64,000 nucleotides of DNA from contig DAIPBO010000005.1 in assembly GCA_036774405.1 (NCBI GenBank), positions 97,822 through 161,821 of the forward strand. The letters are read 5' to 3'. Positions 33,191-40,768 of the stretch are shown here, piece by piece. Origin of the DNA: JAAYDS01 sp012729155. Lineage in GTDB: Bacteria; Chloroflexota; Anaerolineae; UBA1429. Positions within the stretch are counted from its first letter, which is position 1; each line of letters opens with the position of its first letter. The notes beneath the pieces are model-generated. The model saw only the letters and a list, made by a program, of their open reading frames with translations, was not told where the DNA came from and did not search any database. A program made the position numbers and the translations under genes.

Positions 33191-34156
33191 ATGCAGCGTG
33201 TGCGCGTTGCCGTGGTGGGCGCAGGGGCCATGGCGAACCAGGTACACTATCCTTCGCTGGCGAGTATGGATGACGTCGACCTCGTCGCCATCTGCGACCT
33301 CGACGCGCAGCGCCTACAGACGACGGCCGACCGCTGGGGCGTTGCCCGACGTTACAGCGACTATCAGCAGATGGTAGAGCAGGTTGCCCCCGATGCCATC
33401 TATGTGATTGGCCCGCCGCATCTCATGTACGACATCTGGGCCTGGTGTTTGGAGCAGCGGCTCGACCTATTTATCGAAAAGCCGCTGGGTATCACCGAGC
33501 ACCAGGCGCGGTCGCTTGCCTACCTGGCCGCACAGCACGGCTGTGTCACACAGGTGGGGTTTCAGCGGCGGAGTAGCCCTTTGGCGGCCAGGCTCCATGA
33601 TATCTGCCTGGCGCGTGGGCCCATTACACTTGCGGCCTGCGAGTTCTTCAAGTGCAGCCTCGCGCCCTTTCTGGGAGCCAGGGATCATATGATGGACGAC
33701 ACTGTGCATGCCATCGACACGCTGCGCTGGGCGTGTGGTGGCGAGGTGGCCGCGGTGCATAGCACCTGCCGCCGGGTGGGCGTTCCAGATATCAATCTGA
33801 TCTCTGCCGAGCTGCAGTTTGAGAACGGGAGCCTCGGCCTGCTGACAAACAGCTGGAGCAGCGGCCGCCGGGTGTTCCGCATGCAGATGCATGCTCCCGG
33901 CATCTGTGCCGAGCTGGAGCATGAGACCGGCGGCGTGGTGTATGCCGATGGTGACGTCCAGGGCAGGCACTATGATGCCCGTGAGGTGGCGGGCTCGCAG
34001 GCGCTGCACATCTATGGCGGCTTTGCGGCCAAGAGCCGCGAGTTCATCGATGCGGTCAAAAACCGTACGCAACCCAGCTCGTGTTTTGCGGATGCCTACA
34101 AGACCATGCAGATCGCCGAGACGATCCTGGCTCAGGCCATACTGGCCGGCGCCTGA
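33191..34156 (+). CDS. Gfo/Idh/MocA-family oxidoreductase
   Basis: This 321-residue dehydrogenase starts MQRVRVAVVGAGAMANQVHY (NAD(P)-binding fold) and has the EKP motif in LFIEKPLGITEHQARSL. DTVHAIDTLRWACGG marks the C-terminal substrate domain. GGAGGAGG supports the ATG at 33191; a longer in-frame ORF overlapping the previous gene is unlikely. It lies between an isomerase-like and an isochorismatase-like gene in one operon, so it probably oxidises or reduces a sugar intermediate of the same pathway. Confidence 0.9.
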   Translation: MQRVRVAVVGAGAMANQVHYPSLASMDDVDLVAICDLDAQRLQTTADRWGVARRYSDYQQMVEQVAPDAIYVIGPPHLMYDIWAWCLEQRLDLFIEKPLGITEHQARSLAYLAAQHGCVTQVGFQRRSSPLAARLHDICLARGPITLAACEFFKCSLAPFLGARDHMMDDTVHAIDTLRWACGGEVAAVHSTCRRVGVPDINLISAELQFENGSLGLLTNSWSSGRRVFRMQMHAPGICAELEHETGGVVYADGDVQGRHYDAREVAGSQALHIYGGFAAKSREFIDAVKNRTQPSSCFADAYKTMQIAETILAQAILAGA

Positions 34157-34167
34157 GAGGAGCTGCT

Positions 34168-34905
34168 ATGCTGACTCTGCACTTGCGACACCAGGAGTTG
34201 GCCACCGATGCGGGTGGACGCACCATTTGGCGCACAGTCGAGACGGCGCAGACCGTCGATGCTGCGCGTCTGGCTATCATTGTCTGCGATGTGTGGGACC
34301 ATCATTGGTGCCTGGGCGCCGAGCAGCGCCTGGCGTTGTTGCTGCCTCGCATGCAGCAAGCGCTCGCCGCTGCCAGAGATCGCGGGGCGCACATTATTCA
34401 CGCTCCGTCAGACACCATGGCGTTCTACATTGGCCACGCCGCACGTGAACGGATTGCGGGGGCGGCTCCTCTGTCAGTGCCCGCCGAGTTGCCACATGAC
34501 GACCCGCCGTTACCCATCGATGCCAGCGATGAAGGCTGTGACACGCACGACTGCACCCCGCACCGTGCCTGGACACGACAGCATCCAGCCATTAGCATCG
34601 ATTGTACACGCGATGTCATCACCGACAGCGGCCAGGAGGTGCTGGCCTATCTGCAGAGGCAACAGATCGATCAGGTGCTGATTATGGGGGTGCATACCAA
34701 TATGTGCGTACTGCACCGCACCTTTGCCATCAAGCAGCTGGTGCGTTGGGGGGTGGCCGTAGCGCTGGTTCGCGACCTGACCGATGCCATGTACAATCCG
34801 GCGCGGCCGCCTTATGTGAGTCACGAACAGGGCACGGCGCTTGTAGTGGGCTATATCGAAAAGCATTGGTGCCCGACGATAGACAGCGCTGATCTGGTGC
34901 GCTAG
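34168..34905 (+). CDS. Isochorismatase-superfamily cysteine hydrolase
   Basis: This 245-residue protein has the alpha/beta fold of the isochorismatase/nicotinamidase group. The catalytic Asp lies in LAIIVCDVWDHHW and the nucleophile Cys in VLIMGVHTNMCVLHRTFAIK. The middle catalytic Lys usual in the family is not evident: the corresponding stretch reads RQHPAISIDCTRDVITDSG. GAGGAG precedes the ATG at 34168. Family members hydrolyse amides or carbamates such as N-carbamoyl compounds. Its place in a sugar operon hints at an amidated or carbamoylated sugar acid, but that is inference. Confidence 0.82.
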   Translation: MLTLHLRHQELATDAGGRTIWRTVETAQTVDAARLAIIVCDVWDHHWCLGAEQRLALLLPRMQQALAAARDRGAHIIHAPSDTMAFYIGHAARERIAGAAPLSVPAELPHDDPPLPIDASDEGCDTHDCTPHRAWTRQHPAISIDCTRDVITDSGQEVLAYLQRQQIDQVLIMGVHTNMCVLHRTFAIKQLVRWGVAVALVRDLTDAMYNPARPPYVSHEQGTALVVGYIEKHWCPTIDSADLVR

Positions 34906-34916
34906 GGGGCGGGGCG

Positions 34917-36302
34917 GTGCGATCGACCGATGTAAAGGTGCGGGCGGCGCAACTCTGGTTCTTGCCGGTGCAGACGCGGGTGCCGCTCAAGTTCGGGCCC
35001 GAGACGCTGACCTCAGTGATCTGCGCGCGTGTGGCCTTGACCGTCGAGGATCGGCGTGGGCGCCTGGCGACGGGGTGGGGCGAGACACCTCTCAGTGTGC
35101 AGTGGGTATGGCCCAGCGAACGCAGCTACAACGAGCGCGCCCACGCGCTCGGCGCGCTCTGCGGACGGCTGGCCAGGCGTTGGGCAAGCTTTGACGCATG
35201 GGGCCATGCCCTGGAGCTGGGCCATGCCTTCCAGCAGCAAGAGCTGCGTAACATCGCTGCCGAGGGCTCGTTGCCCGTGCCCTGGCTCGCGGCTCTGGTC
35301 TGTTGCTCGCCCTTTGACCTGGCGCTCCATGACGCCTATGCCAGGCTTGTGGGGAGACCAGTGTATTCGATCTACGATCGCGACCTGCTGAACCATGATC
35401 TTGAGGCCTACCTGGCGCCGGCCACGCGCTCGACGATTGCATTTGCAGGCGCCTATCCGGCCGACTATCTACAGGCGCGGCCTGCGCGCCTGCCGGTGTG
35501 GCACCTGGTAGGGGGGCTCGATCCCCTGAGCGAGGACGATCTGACGGGCGATGAGCCTGATGATGGCTATCCGGTGCTCTTGCGCGACTGGATCGCTCGC
35601 GATGGCCTGACCTGTCTCAAGATCAAGCTGCGTGGCAACGACGCCGCCTGGGACTATGAGCGGTTCTGTCGCGTGGGGCAGATCGGTAGCGAGACGGGCG
35701 TTGACTGGCTATCGGCCGACTTTAACTGCACGGTCACCGACCCGGCCTACGTCAACGGTATTTTGGATCGCCTGTTGGTCGAGCAGCCGCGCCTTTATGG
35801 CATGCTGCTCTATGTGGAGCAGCCCTTTCCATATGACCTAGAGGCAAACGCCCTCGACGTGCACAGCGTCTCGGCCCGCAAGCCGCTGTTCATGGACGAA
35901 AGCGCGCACGACTGGCGGCTGGTGCGCCTGGGCCGCGAGTTGGGCTGGTCGGGCGTGGCTCTCAAGACGTGCAAAACTCAGACGGGAGCTCTTCTGAGCC
36001 TCTGCTGGGCTCGGGTGCACGGCATGGCGCTCATGGTCCAAGACCTCACCAACCCGATGCTGGCTCAGATTCCACATGTGTTGCTGGCGGCCCACGCAGG
36101 CACCATCATGGGCGTCGAATCTAACGCGATGCAATTCTACCCAGATGCGTCGTCGTTCGAGGCACGAGTACATCCTGGGCTCTATCATCGTCGTCAGGGG
36201 ATGCTCGATCTGGACTCTGTCCAGGGGCCTGGCTTTGGCTATCGTTTGGACGAGATCGCGCGCCCCCTCGGCGATCCCGCCGTGGCGATCGGTGGGCAGT
36301 AG
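34917..36302 (+). CDS. Enolase-superfamily protein (mandelate-racemase-like)
   Basis: This 461-residue protein has a capping domain and an (alpha/beta)7-beta barrel. Candidate catalytic Lys are K235 and K237 (CLKIKLRG), metal ligands are D268 (LSADFNCT) and E301 (YVEQPF), a third acidic position lies in FMDESAHD, and a C-terminal Lys is in GVALKTCKTQTGA. The KxK base with a later Lys points to a muconate-lactonizing or dipeptide-epimerase-type site rather than ManD. The start is GTG 34917 behind a G-rich ribosome site. It is the last gene of the operon, followed by a hairpin. A dehydratase or epimerase acting on the pathway sugar acid is likely. Confidence 0.85.
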   Translation: MRSTDVKVRAAQLWFLPVQTRVPLKFGPETLTSVICARVALTVEDRRGRLATGWGETPLSVQWVWPSERSYNERAHALGALCGRLARRWASFDAWGHALELGHAFQQQELRNIAAEGSLPVPWLAALVCCSPFDLALHDAYARLVGRPVYSIYDRDLLNHDLEAYLAPATRSTIAFAGAYPADYLQARPARLPVWHLVGGLDPLSEDDLTGDEPDDGYPVLLRDWIARDGLTCLKIKLRGNDAAWDYERFCRVGQIGSETGVDWLSADFNCTVTDPAYVNGILDRLLVEQPRLYGMLLYVEQPFPYDLEANALDVHSVSARKPLFMDESAHDWRLVRLGRELGWSGVALKTCKTQTGALLSLCWARVHGMALMVQDLTNPMLAQIPHVLLAAHAGTIMGVESNAMQFYPDASSFEARVHPGLYHRRQGMLDLDSVQGPGFGYRLDEIARPLGDPAVAIGGQ

Positions 36303-36304
36303 GA

Positions 36305-36328
36305 TGAGGCGGCGCCAAGGCCGCCTCA
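36305..36328. terminator. Hairpin terminator between convergent genes
   Basis: TGAGGCGGC (36305-36313) pairs with GCCGCCTCA (36320-36328) around a 6-nt loop, between the enolase-like gene and a small opposing gene. Confidence 0.65.
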
Positions 36329-36331
36329 AGA

Positions 36332-36556
36332 CTAGGCCTTTGTGGCGAGCTGACAGTAGGGACGACTCTGCACTAAGGGCAGCCGGCAGGCCTGCTCTGA
36401 GGCCCACTGTTTGATGAGGGCGGTACGGTCTGCCCATACAGCCCTAGCGCTGGGCACAAGCCCGGCCTCAACCAGTAGATGGTGTCGGCTGGCAGCCTGT
36501 ATGATGTCACGATACTGCTCGGCGCGCACATGGTATTCGAGATCCAGATTACTCAT
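36332..36556 (-). CDS. Small hypothetical protein A (74 residues)
   Basis: The ATG at 36556 has AAAGGAGC 8 nt upstream. The protein is basic and helix-rich: residues 8-30 contain EQYRDIIQAASRHHLLVEAG, a short motif also found in the upstream neighbour. A C-terminal stretch contains two cysteines (SEQACRLPLVQSRPYCQ). No family recognised. It probably forms a unit with small protein B, 92 nt upstream. Confidence 0.65.
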   Translation of the reverse strand: MSNLDLEYHVRAEQYRDIIQAASRHHLLVEAGLVPSARAVWADRTALIKQWASEQACRLPLVQSRPYCQLATKA

Positions 36557-36648
36557 GTCACGGCTCCTTTGCTGTGACTGCAGGATAGGAATCATCGGTC
36601 ATTCAGCTGCTACGATGCGCTCTGCGCAAAGGGCGGAGCGTCACGCGG

Positions 36649-36852
36649 CTAAGCTGGCAAGCGACAAGCTGCTGATAGGCGCACGCCTGGCACCGCGCAC
36701 CACAAACGCCCCAGGCGTTCCTTACGATAGAACCGGTGTGGCCGGTGTTGGTGTGTGAGGCTTTGTGCCTGGTGCACTCTGTGATGATACTCTGCCTCGC
36801 TCAGCAGATCTTGATAGATGCGTATCTGTCCATCGAGCTGTATGGCATGCAC
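36649..36852 (-). CDS. Small hypothetical protein B (67 residues), related to A at its N-terminus
   Basis: The start is GTG 36852 with AGGAGG 6 nt upstream and a near-consensus promoter, so the gene is well supported despite its size. The text near residues 9-29 reads QIRIYQDLLSEAEYHHRVHQA, which aligns with the EQYRDIIQAASRHH segment of protein A (Arg, Tyr, Asp, Ala and the HH pair). The Arg/His-rich remainder suggests nucleic acid binding, but no function is known. Confidence 0.68.
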   Translation of the reverse strand: MHAIQLDGQIRIYQDLLSEAEYHHRVHQAQSLTHQHRPHRFYRKERLGRLWCAVPGVRLSAACRLPA

Positions 36853-36892
36853 AGGAACCCTCCTGATTAAACGCCTTTAGGAAACTGTCGCC

Positions 36893-36921
36893 ATCATAGC
36901 ACGTCGGACGTCAATAGTCAA
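36893..36921 (-). promoter_or_regulatory. Sigma-70-type promoter of small protein B
   Basis: On the minus strand TTGACT (36921-36916), a 17-nt spacer and TATGAT (36898-36893) give a start near 36886, about 35 nt before the GTG. Confidence 0.75.
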
Positions 36922-36965
36922 GTAAAATGATCAGATTTATATAGATTAGAGCAGAGGACAGGTCG

Positions 36966-37796
36966 TCAGGCGCACCCGTGACGAGCAGCCGAGGTGGCTG
37001 TCTGAACCTCCTCAGGCTGCCAGGGCGGCAGTGGGCGCTGCACCTCGAGGCCGTTGCGGATGGCATAGAGGTCCGAGTAGCCAACGCGCGTCGATACGGC
37101 AGCGCGGATGTCGGCATCATCGACTCCCTGGGCGATGAGCTGCCGGATGGTGGGCAGGTGCCGGCGCCAGGCGGCATTGACCGCGGTGATGCGCGCGGCG
37201 TCGGCATGAGGGCATGCCTTGCGCGAGGCCAGCGCTGTGGCGAGCTGTTCCTCATTGTTGATGCGCTCGGGCACCGTGTTGGCATAGAGCCCTACATCGC
37301 GACGATGGTGCGCGTCCGAGTTCCAGACTGGAAAGACCCCCAGCGCCTGCACGAGTCGCGCAGCGCCATCGCTGGCCGCGCCGTGCATGTTGCAACTTGC
37401 CACCTCAATGCCGTCTACGGGGCACGTGGCGAGAGTCTCGGGCACCTGGTCGCGGTAGCGGTAAGGGTGCGCCAAAATCACCACTCCGCCCAGACGCTGG
37501 CTGTGCCCCACGATCTCCTCAGCAGGCAGGCGAGGTGCGAACCAGCTCTGAGGGGAGATGCCCAGCACCAAGTAATCGTCACCTTCATCCGATGTCAACT
37601 CGATGCCCGACAGAATGAGCAGCTTGGGAAAGCTTGCGCGCAGTTCTGCTAGCTCATCGGGTGGCCAGGTTACGTTGTGCTCGGTGAGCACGATACCATC
37701 GAGCCCATGCTCGAGCGCCGATTGCGCCATCTCCTCGGGCGTTGAGTTTCCGCATGAAGAGTAGCGGTTGGTGTGGACATGAAGGTCGATGAGCAT
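36966..37796 (-). CDS. PHP-domain metal-dependent phosphoesterase
   Basis: This 276-residue protein has PHP motifs: MLIDLHVHTNRYSSCG (H-x-H), DGIVLTEHNVTWP (E/H), LLILSGIELTSDEGDD (Glu), VVILAHPYRYRD (H) and PVWNSDAHHRRDVG (D-x-H). These ligate three metals in phosphoesterases of nucleotides or polynucleotides. The extended C-terminus (TAVNAAWRRHLPTIRQLIAQ) is unassigned. The ATG at 37796 is the only good start. It is divergent from a deacetylase-like gene and preceded by a promoter with a palindrome. Confidence 0.88.
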   Translation of the reverse strand: MLIDLHVHTNRYSSCGNSTPEEMAQSALEHGLDGIVLTEHNVTWPPDELAELRASFPKLLILSGIELTSDEGDDYLVLGISPQSWFAPRLPAEEIVGHSQRLGGVVILAHPYRYRDQVPETLATCPVDGIEVASCNMHGAASDGAARLVQALGVFPVWNSDAHHRRDVGLYANTVPERINNEEQLATALASRKACPHADAARITAVNAAWRRHLPTIRQLIAQGVDDADIRAAVSTRVGYSDLYAIRNGLEVQRPLPPWQPEEVQTATSAARHGCA

Positions 37797-37814
37797 GGTG
37801 CAGGCCCCCGGGCA

Positions 37815-37827
37815 TTTTGTGACAAAA
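37815..37827. promoter_or_regulatory. Palindromic operator candidate before the PHP gene
   Basis: TTTTGT-G-ACAAAA is a perfect 13-bp palindrome covering the predicted transcription start of the PHP gene (about 37828). Confidence 0.4.
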
Positions 37828-37834
37828 CTGCTTG

Positions 37835-37864
37835 ATTATAGCACCGCCGCTCGCCGCCACACAA
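37835..37864 (-). promoter_or_regulatory. Promoter of the PHP gene
   Basis: Minus-strand TTGTGT (37864-37859), an 18-nt spacer and TATAAT (37840-37835). Confidence 0.55.
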
Positions 37865-37928
37865 GACGGGCACTACCACATCGTTGGCTTGTGCGCTAGA
37901 ATGCCTCCAATCCGACGTGTAGGGGTGA

Positions 37929-39197
37929 ATGATGGTAACAGCGGCCGATACACAGGTGTTTGATCTGGTGCTGGCAGGGGGTAGGGTGCTCGATCCGGCC
38001 ACGGGCCTCGACAAAGTGGCCGATGTTGCTATCACAGGTGACCGTATTGCGGCCATCGACACAGGGCTGGTGGCCCGTGCACGCCGTACGGTGGACGCCA
38101 AAGGTCTGCTGGTGACGCCAGGCCTCATCGACATGCACGTGCACGTCTATCCTCACCATTTCGATATCAGTGTGGTGGCCGATGGCCAGAGCTTTTCCTC
38201 GGGCATCACGACCATGGTCGATGCTGGCTCGGCTGGCCCGGCCAACTATGCGCACTTTCGTCAGGCGGTGGTGCAGCGCTCCAAGACGCGCATCTTGGCG
38301 CTTGTCAATATTGTGGATCTCGGCATGGGGGGCGACTTTGAGCAGGATGTGGCACGCATGAACCCCGCCTGGACGGCAGAGGTGGCGTCGGCCTACCCCG
38401 AGGTGGTGGGCGTCAAGATGGCGCACTACTGGACCTGGCAACCATGGGATGCCAGGCACGCGCCGTGGGACTGTGTCGATCTGGGCGTCAGGGCCGGCGA
38501 GTTGTCTCACAAGCCGACCATGACGGATTTCTGGCCTCGCCCGCCCGAACGGTCGTATGAGGACCTCATTCTGCATCACCTCCGCCCAGGAGACATCCAT
38601 ACGCACGTGTTTGCGCAGCAGTTCCCTGTGCTGGTCGAAGGCGGCCGGCTCAACAAGGTCTATGAGCAAGCGCGCAAGCGTGGGATCGTCTTTGACCTGG
38701 GCCATGGAGCCGGTAGTTTCTGGTTCCGCTGGGCAGCGCGCGCCATCGAACAGGGCTTTGTGCCCGACTCGATCTCGACCGACCTACATACGCGCAACGC
38801 GGCGAACGGCCTGGTCACCAACCTGCTTAACGTCGCCAGCAAGCTACTGAGTCTGGGTGTATCGGTCGAAGACGCCATCGCCAAAATGACGATAGCGCCT
38901 GCTCGCGAGATCGGTCGGCCTGAGCTGGGCACGTTGCGAGTAGGGGCCGAGGCCGATGTGGCGCTGTTGGCGCTGGAGCAGGGGCAGTTCGGCTTTATCG
39001 ACTGTGGCGGCGCCCGGCTGCAGGGCGATCGCCGCTTGCGCTGCCGTTTGACGGTGCGCGCCGGAGAGGTGGTGTACGACCCGGATGGCCTGGCCGCGCC
39101 CGATTGGACAACAGCTCCAGGCAGCTACTGGCGCTGCCGCGGGCCAGAAGGCTCGCCCAACGGCTGGCAGCCCCCTGATAGTCTGTATGTGGGGTAG
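37929..39197 (+). CDS. Amidohydrolase/deacetylase-family metallohydrolase (dihydroorotase-like)
   Basis: This 422-residue protein starts with the small beta-sandwich (FDLVLAGGRVLDPATGLDKV) and then the amidohydrolase barrel: TPGLIDMHVHVYPHH (HxH metal pair), VVGVKMAHYW (carbamylated Lys candidate), HTHVFAQQ (metal His) and SISTDLHTRNAANG (catalytic Asp). The C-terminal TLRVGAEADVALLALEQG closes the sandwich. Such proteins deacetylate or hydrolyse cyclic amides; the group includes D-aminoacylase-like and EF_0837-like enzymes. ATG 37929 and 37932 are both possible, with AGGGGTGA just upstream. Substrate unknown. Confidence 0.85.
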   Translation: MMVTAADTQVFDLVLAGGRVLDPATGLDKVADVAITGDRIAAIDTGLVARARRTVDAKGLLVTPGLIDMHVHVYPHHFDISVVADGQSFSSGITTMVDAGSAGPANYAHFRQAVVQRSKTRILALVNIVDLGMGGDFEQDVARMNPAWTAEVASAYPEVVGVKMAHYWTWQPWDARHAPWDCVDLGVRAGELSHKPTMTDFWPRPPERSYEDLILHHLRPGDIHTHVFAQQFPVLVEGGRLNKVYEQARKRGIVFDLGHGAGSFWFRWAARAIEQGFVPDSISTDLHTRNAANGLVTNLLNVASKLLSLGVSVEDAIAKMTIAPAREIGRPELGTLRVGAEADVALLALEQGQFGFIDCGGARLQGDRRLRCRLTVRAGEVVYDPDGLAAPDWTTAPGSYWRCRGPEGSPNGWQPPDSLYVG

Positions 39198-39212
39198 GTC
39201 CTTGAGCGCAAA

Positions 39213-39242
39213 GAGGCCGGCTGGGCGAACCCAACCGGCCTC
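39213..39242. terminator. Hairpin terminator between deacetylase gene and tRNA-Pro
   Basis: GAGGCCGG (39213-39220) pairs with CCGGCCTC (39235-39242); an inner TGGG/CCCA stem is capped by a CGAA loop. It is placed to stop both the plus-strand gene and the tRNA transcript. Confidence 0.65.
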
Positions 39243-39246
39243 GGTG

Positions 39247-39320
39247 TCGGGGCGAGACGATTTGAACGTCCGACCACTTGAACCCCATTCAAGTGCGCTA
39301 CCTGGCTGCGCTACGCCCCG
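39247..39320 (-). tRNA. tRNA-Pro (anticodon GGG)
   Basis: The 74-nt minus-strand sequence folds as a cloverleaf: acceptor CGGGGCG/CGCCCCG, D arm with AGCGCAGCCAGGTAGCGC, anticodon stem CTTGA/TCAAG around loop ATGGGGT, and T loop TTCAAAT. The anticodon is GGG. The 3' CCA is not encoded. A promoter lies just upstream. Confidence 0.92.
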
Positions 39321-39332
39321 ATCACGAGCGCA

Positions 39333-39361
39333 AGTATAGCACCGCCGCCAGGCTGCGGCAA
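39333..39361 (-). promoter_or_regulatory. Promoter of tRNA-Pro
   Basis: Minus-strand TTGCCG (39361-39356), 17-nt spacer, TATACT (39338-39333), with the tRNA 5' end about 13 nt after the -10 box. Confidence 0.6.
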
Positions 39362-39383
39362 ATTGCCGTCAGGGCGCTGGCAT

Positions 39384-40715
39384 TCACCAGCGCAGCGATG
39401 CGCGCGCCGTCCCCCCTTGCACAATAGTCGTGATGGTCTCTCCCAGGCGGAGCGCAAAGTTCACTCCGCGGTCCTCGGGATAGATCTGCGAGGTGTTGGC
39501 CAGGTAGAGGCCTTTGATCCCTGTCTCGTGCGACGGTATGCGCTGTGAGTAGTTGACGTCAAACACGGGCTGGCCAAAGCGGTCTTTGAACAGCCAACTC
39601 TCGTTGATCCAGTCGAGCCGAAATGCTGGATTGAGGCGACGCAGCGTCGGCTCGTAAAGTTCGAGCAGCTCCTCTTTGGACATGTGGAACTGCGGATGCT
39701 CGGGCGAGACATAGTTGCTCAGATACAGAATACGCTTGCCCTGGTAATGCTCTGGCTCGATAAAGTTGGTGTGTTCGAGCGCTACCACCAGAGGGATGTC
39801 ATGTTCTGGCAGGCTGAGCCAGTAGTTGTCGACCAGCGAGCGATCCATCGTGGCCACCAGCACAATAGCACCCTGATAGCGCTGCACCTCGAGAAGACGG
39901 CGATAGTCGTTGGGCATGTCGGGCGCGATCTGCAGCGCCACATGCGACCCTACAGTCATGATGACGGCATCGAGATCATCGGTGAACGATGTGCCGTTCT
40001 CTGTGTAGGTGAGGCCTGTGCAGCGGCCTTCGACGACATGGACGCGCTCAACCGGCGCGCTGGTGTGGATGCTGCCGCCGTCGGCTCTGATGCGCTGTTC
40101 GAGACCATCGATCAGCAGTTGTAGCGAGCCCATCACGTAGCCCAGGCTCTCATGCCATTCGCCACCGTTGTGCGCGCGGCGCACCTGGATCTTGGTCGAA
40201 AGCCAGGCCATGTTGACACGTTCATCGAGGTCGCCGAACTTGCCGCGGAGCAGGGCACCCCAGACGACATCGTAGATGGGGCGTGTGCCACGCTTGAGCA
40301 ACCACTCCTTGGCGGTGATGCGCTCGAGCTTGCGCCAATCGCCAAAGTGCTGCAGCCACAACGTCTGCACCCCCAAGATGATCCGCGACAGAAAGGGCAG
40401 CGGCTTGAACTTGATCAAGTCTAGTGGCGTGACAAAGTCGTGAATCCGTCCACCGTAAAAGTAGCCGGAGCGGTTGTGATGCCACACCAGCCGATCGCTC
40501 AGGCCAAGCTCATCGATCAGATCGAGAACGGCCAGGTCGCTGTGAAAGATGTGATGGTAAAAGTGCTCTAGTCGATTGCCGGCGATGGGAAAGGTCCCTG
40601 CCTGCCCACCGAGACTGGGCTGGGCCTCGTAGACACTGACCTGGTGCCCTGCCTGGCCGAGGCGATAGGCGGCCATCAGCCCGGCCATGCCCCCACCAAC
40701 GATACCGATACGCAT
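39384..40715 (-). CDS. FAD-dependent oxidoreductase, protoporphyrinogen-oxidase-like
   Basis: This 443-residue flavoprotein starts with the dinucleotide motif MRIGIVGGGMAGLMAAYRLG, followed by VYEAQPSLGGQAGTF (GG-doublet). The C-terminal FAD motif is GIKGLYLANTSQIYPEDRG. The overall pattern fits the amine oxidase / UDP-galactopyranose-mutase-like group often placed near glycosyltransferases. A GT39 enzyme gene lies directly upstream on the same strand (53 nt), suggesting a role in sugar or lipid modification rather than heme synthesis. The reaction is not established. Confidence 0.83.
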   Translation of the reverse strand: MRIGIVGGGMAGLMAAYRLGQAGHQVSVYEAQPSLGGQAGTFPIAGNRLEHFYHHIFHSDLAVLDLIDELGLSDRLVWHHNRSGYFYGGRIHDFVTPLDLIKFKPLPFLSRIILGVQTLWLQHFGDWRKLERITAKEWLLKRGTRPIYDVVWGALLRGKFGDLDERVNMAWLSTKIQVRRAHNGGEWHESLGYVMGSLQLLIDGLEQRIRADGGSIHTSAPVERVHVVEGRCTGLTYTENGTSFTDDLDAVIMTVGSHVALQIAPDMPNDYRRLLEVQRYQGAIVLVATMDRSLVDNYWLSLPEHDIPLVVALEHTNFIEPEHYQGKRILYLSNYVSPEHPQFHMSKEELLELYEPTLRRLNPAFRLDWINESWLFKDRFGQPVFDVNYSQRIPSHETGIKGLYLANTSQIYPEDRGVNFALRLGETITTIVQGGTARASLRW

Positions 40716-40768
40716 GCTGCCTCCTGAACGCTAGGCGTGCAACCTCTGAGTAAAGGGTGTTGACAAGG

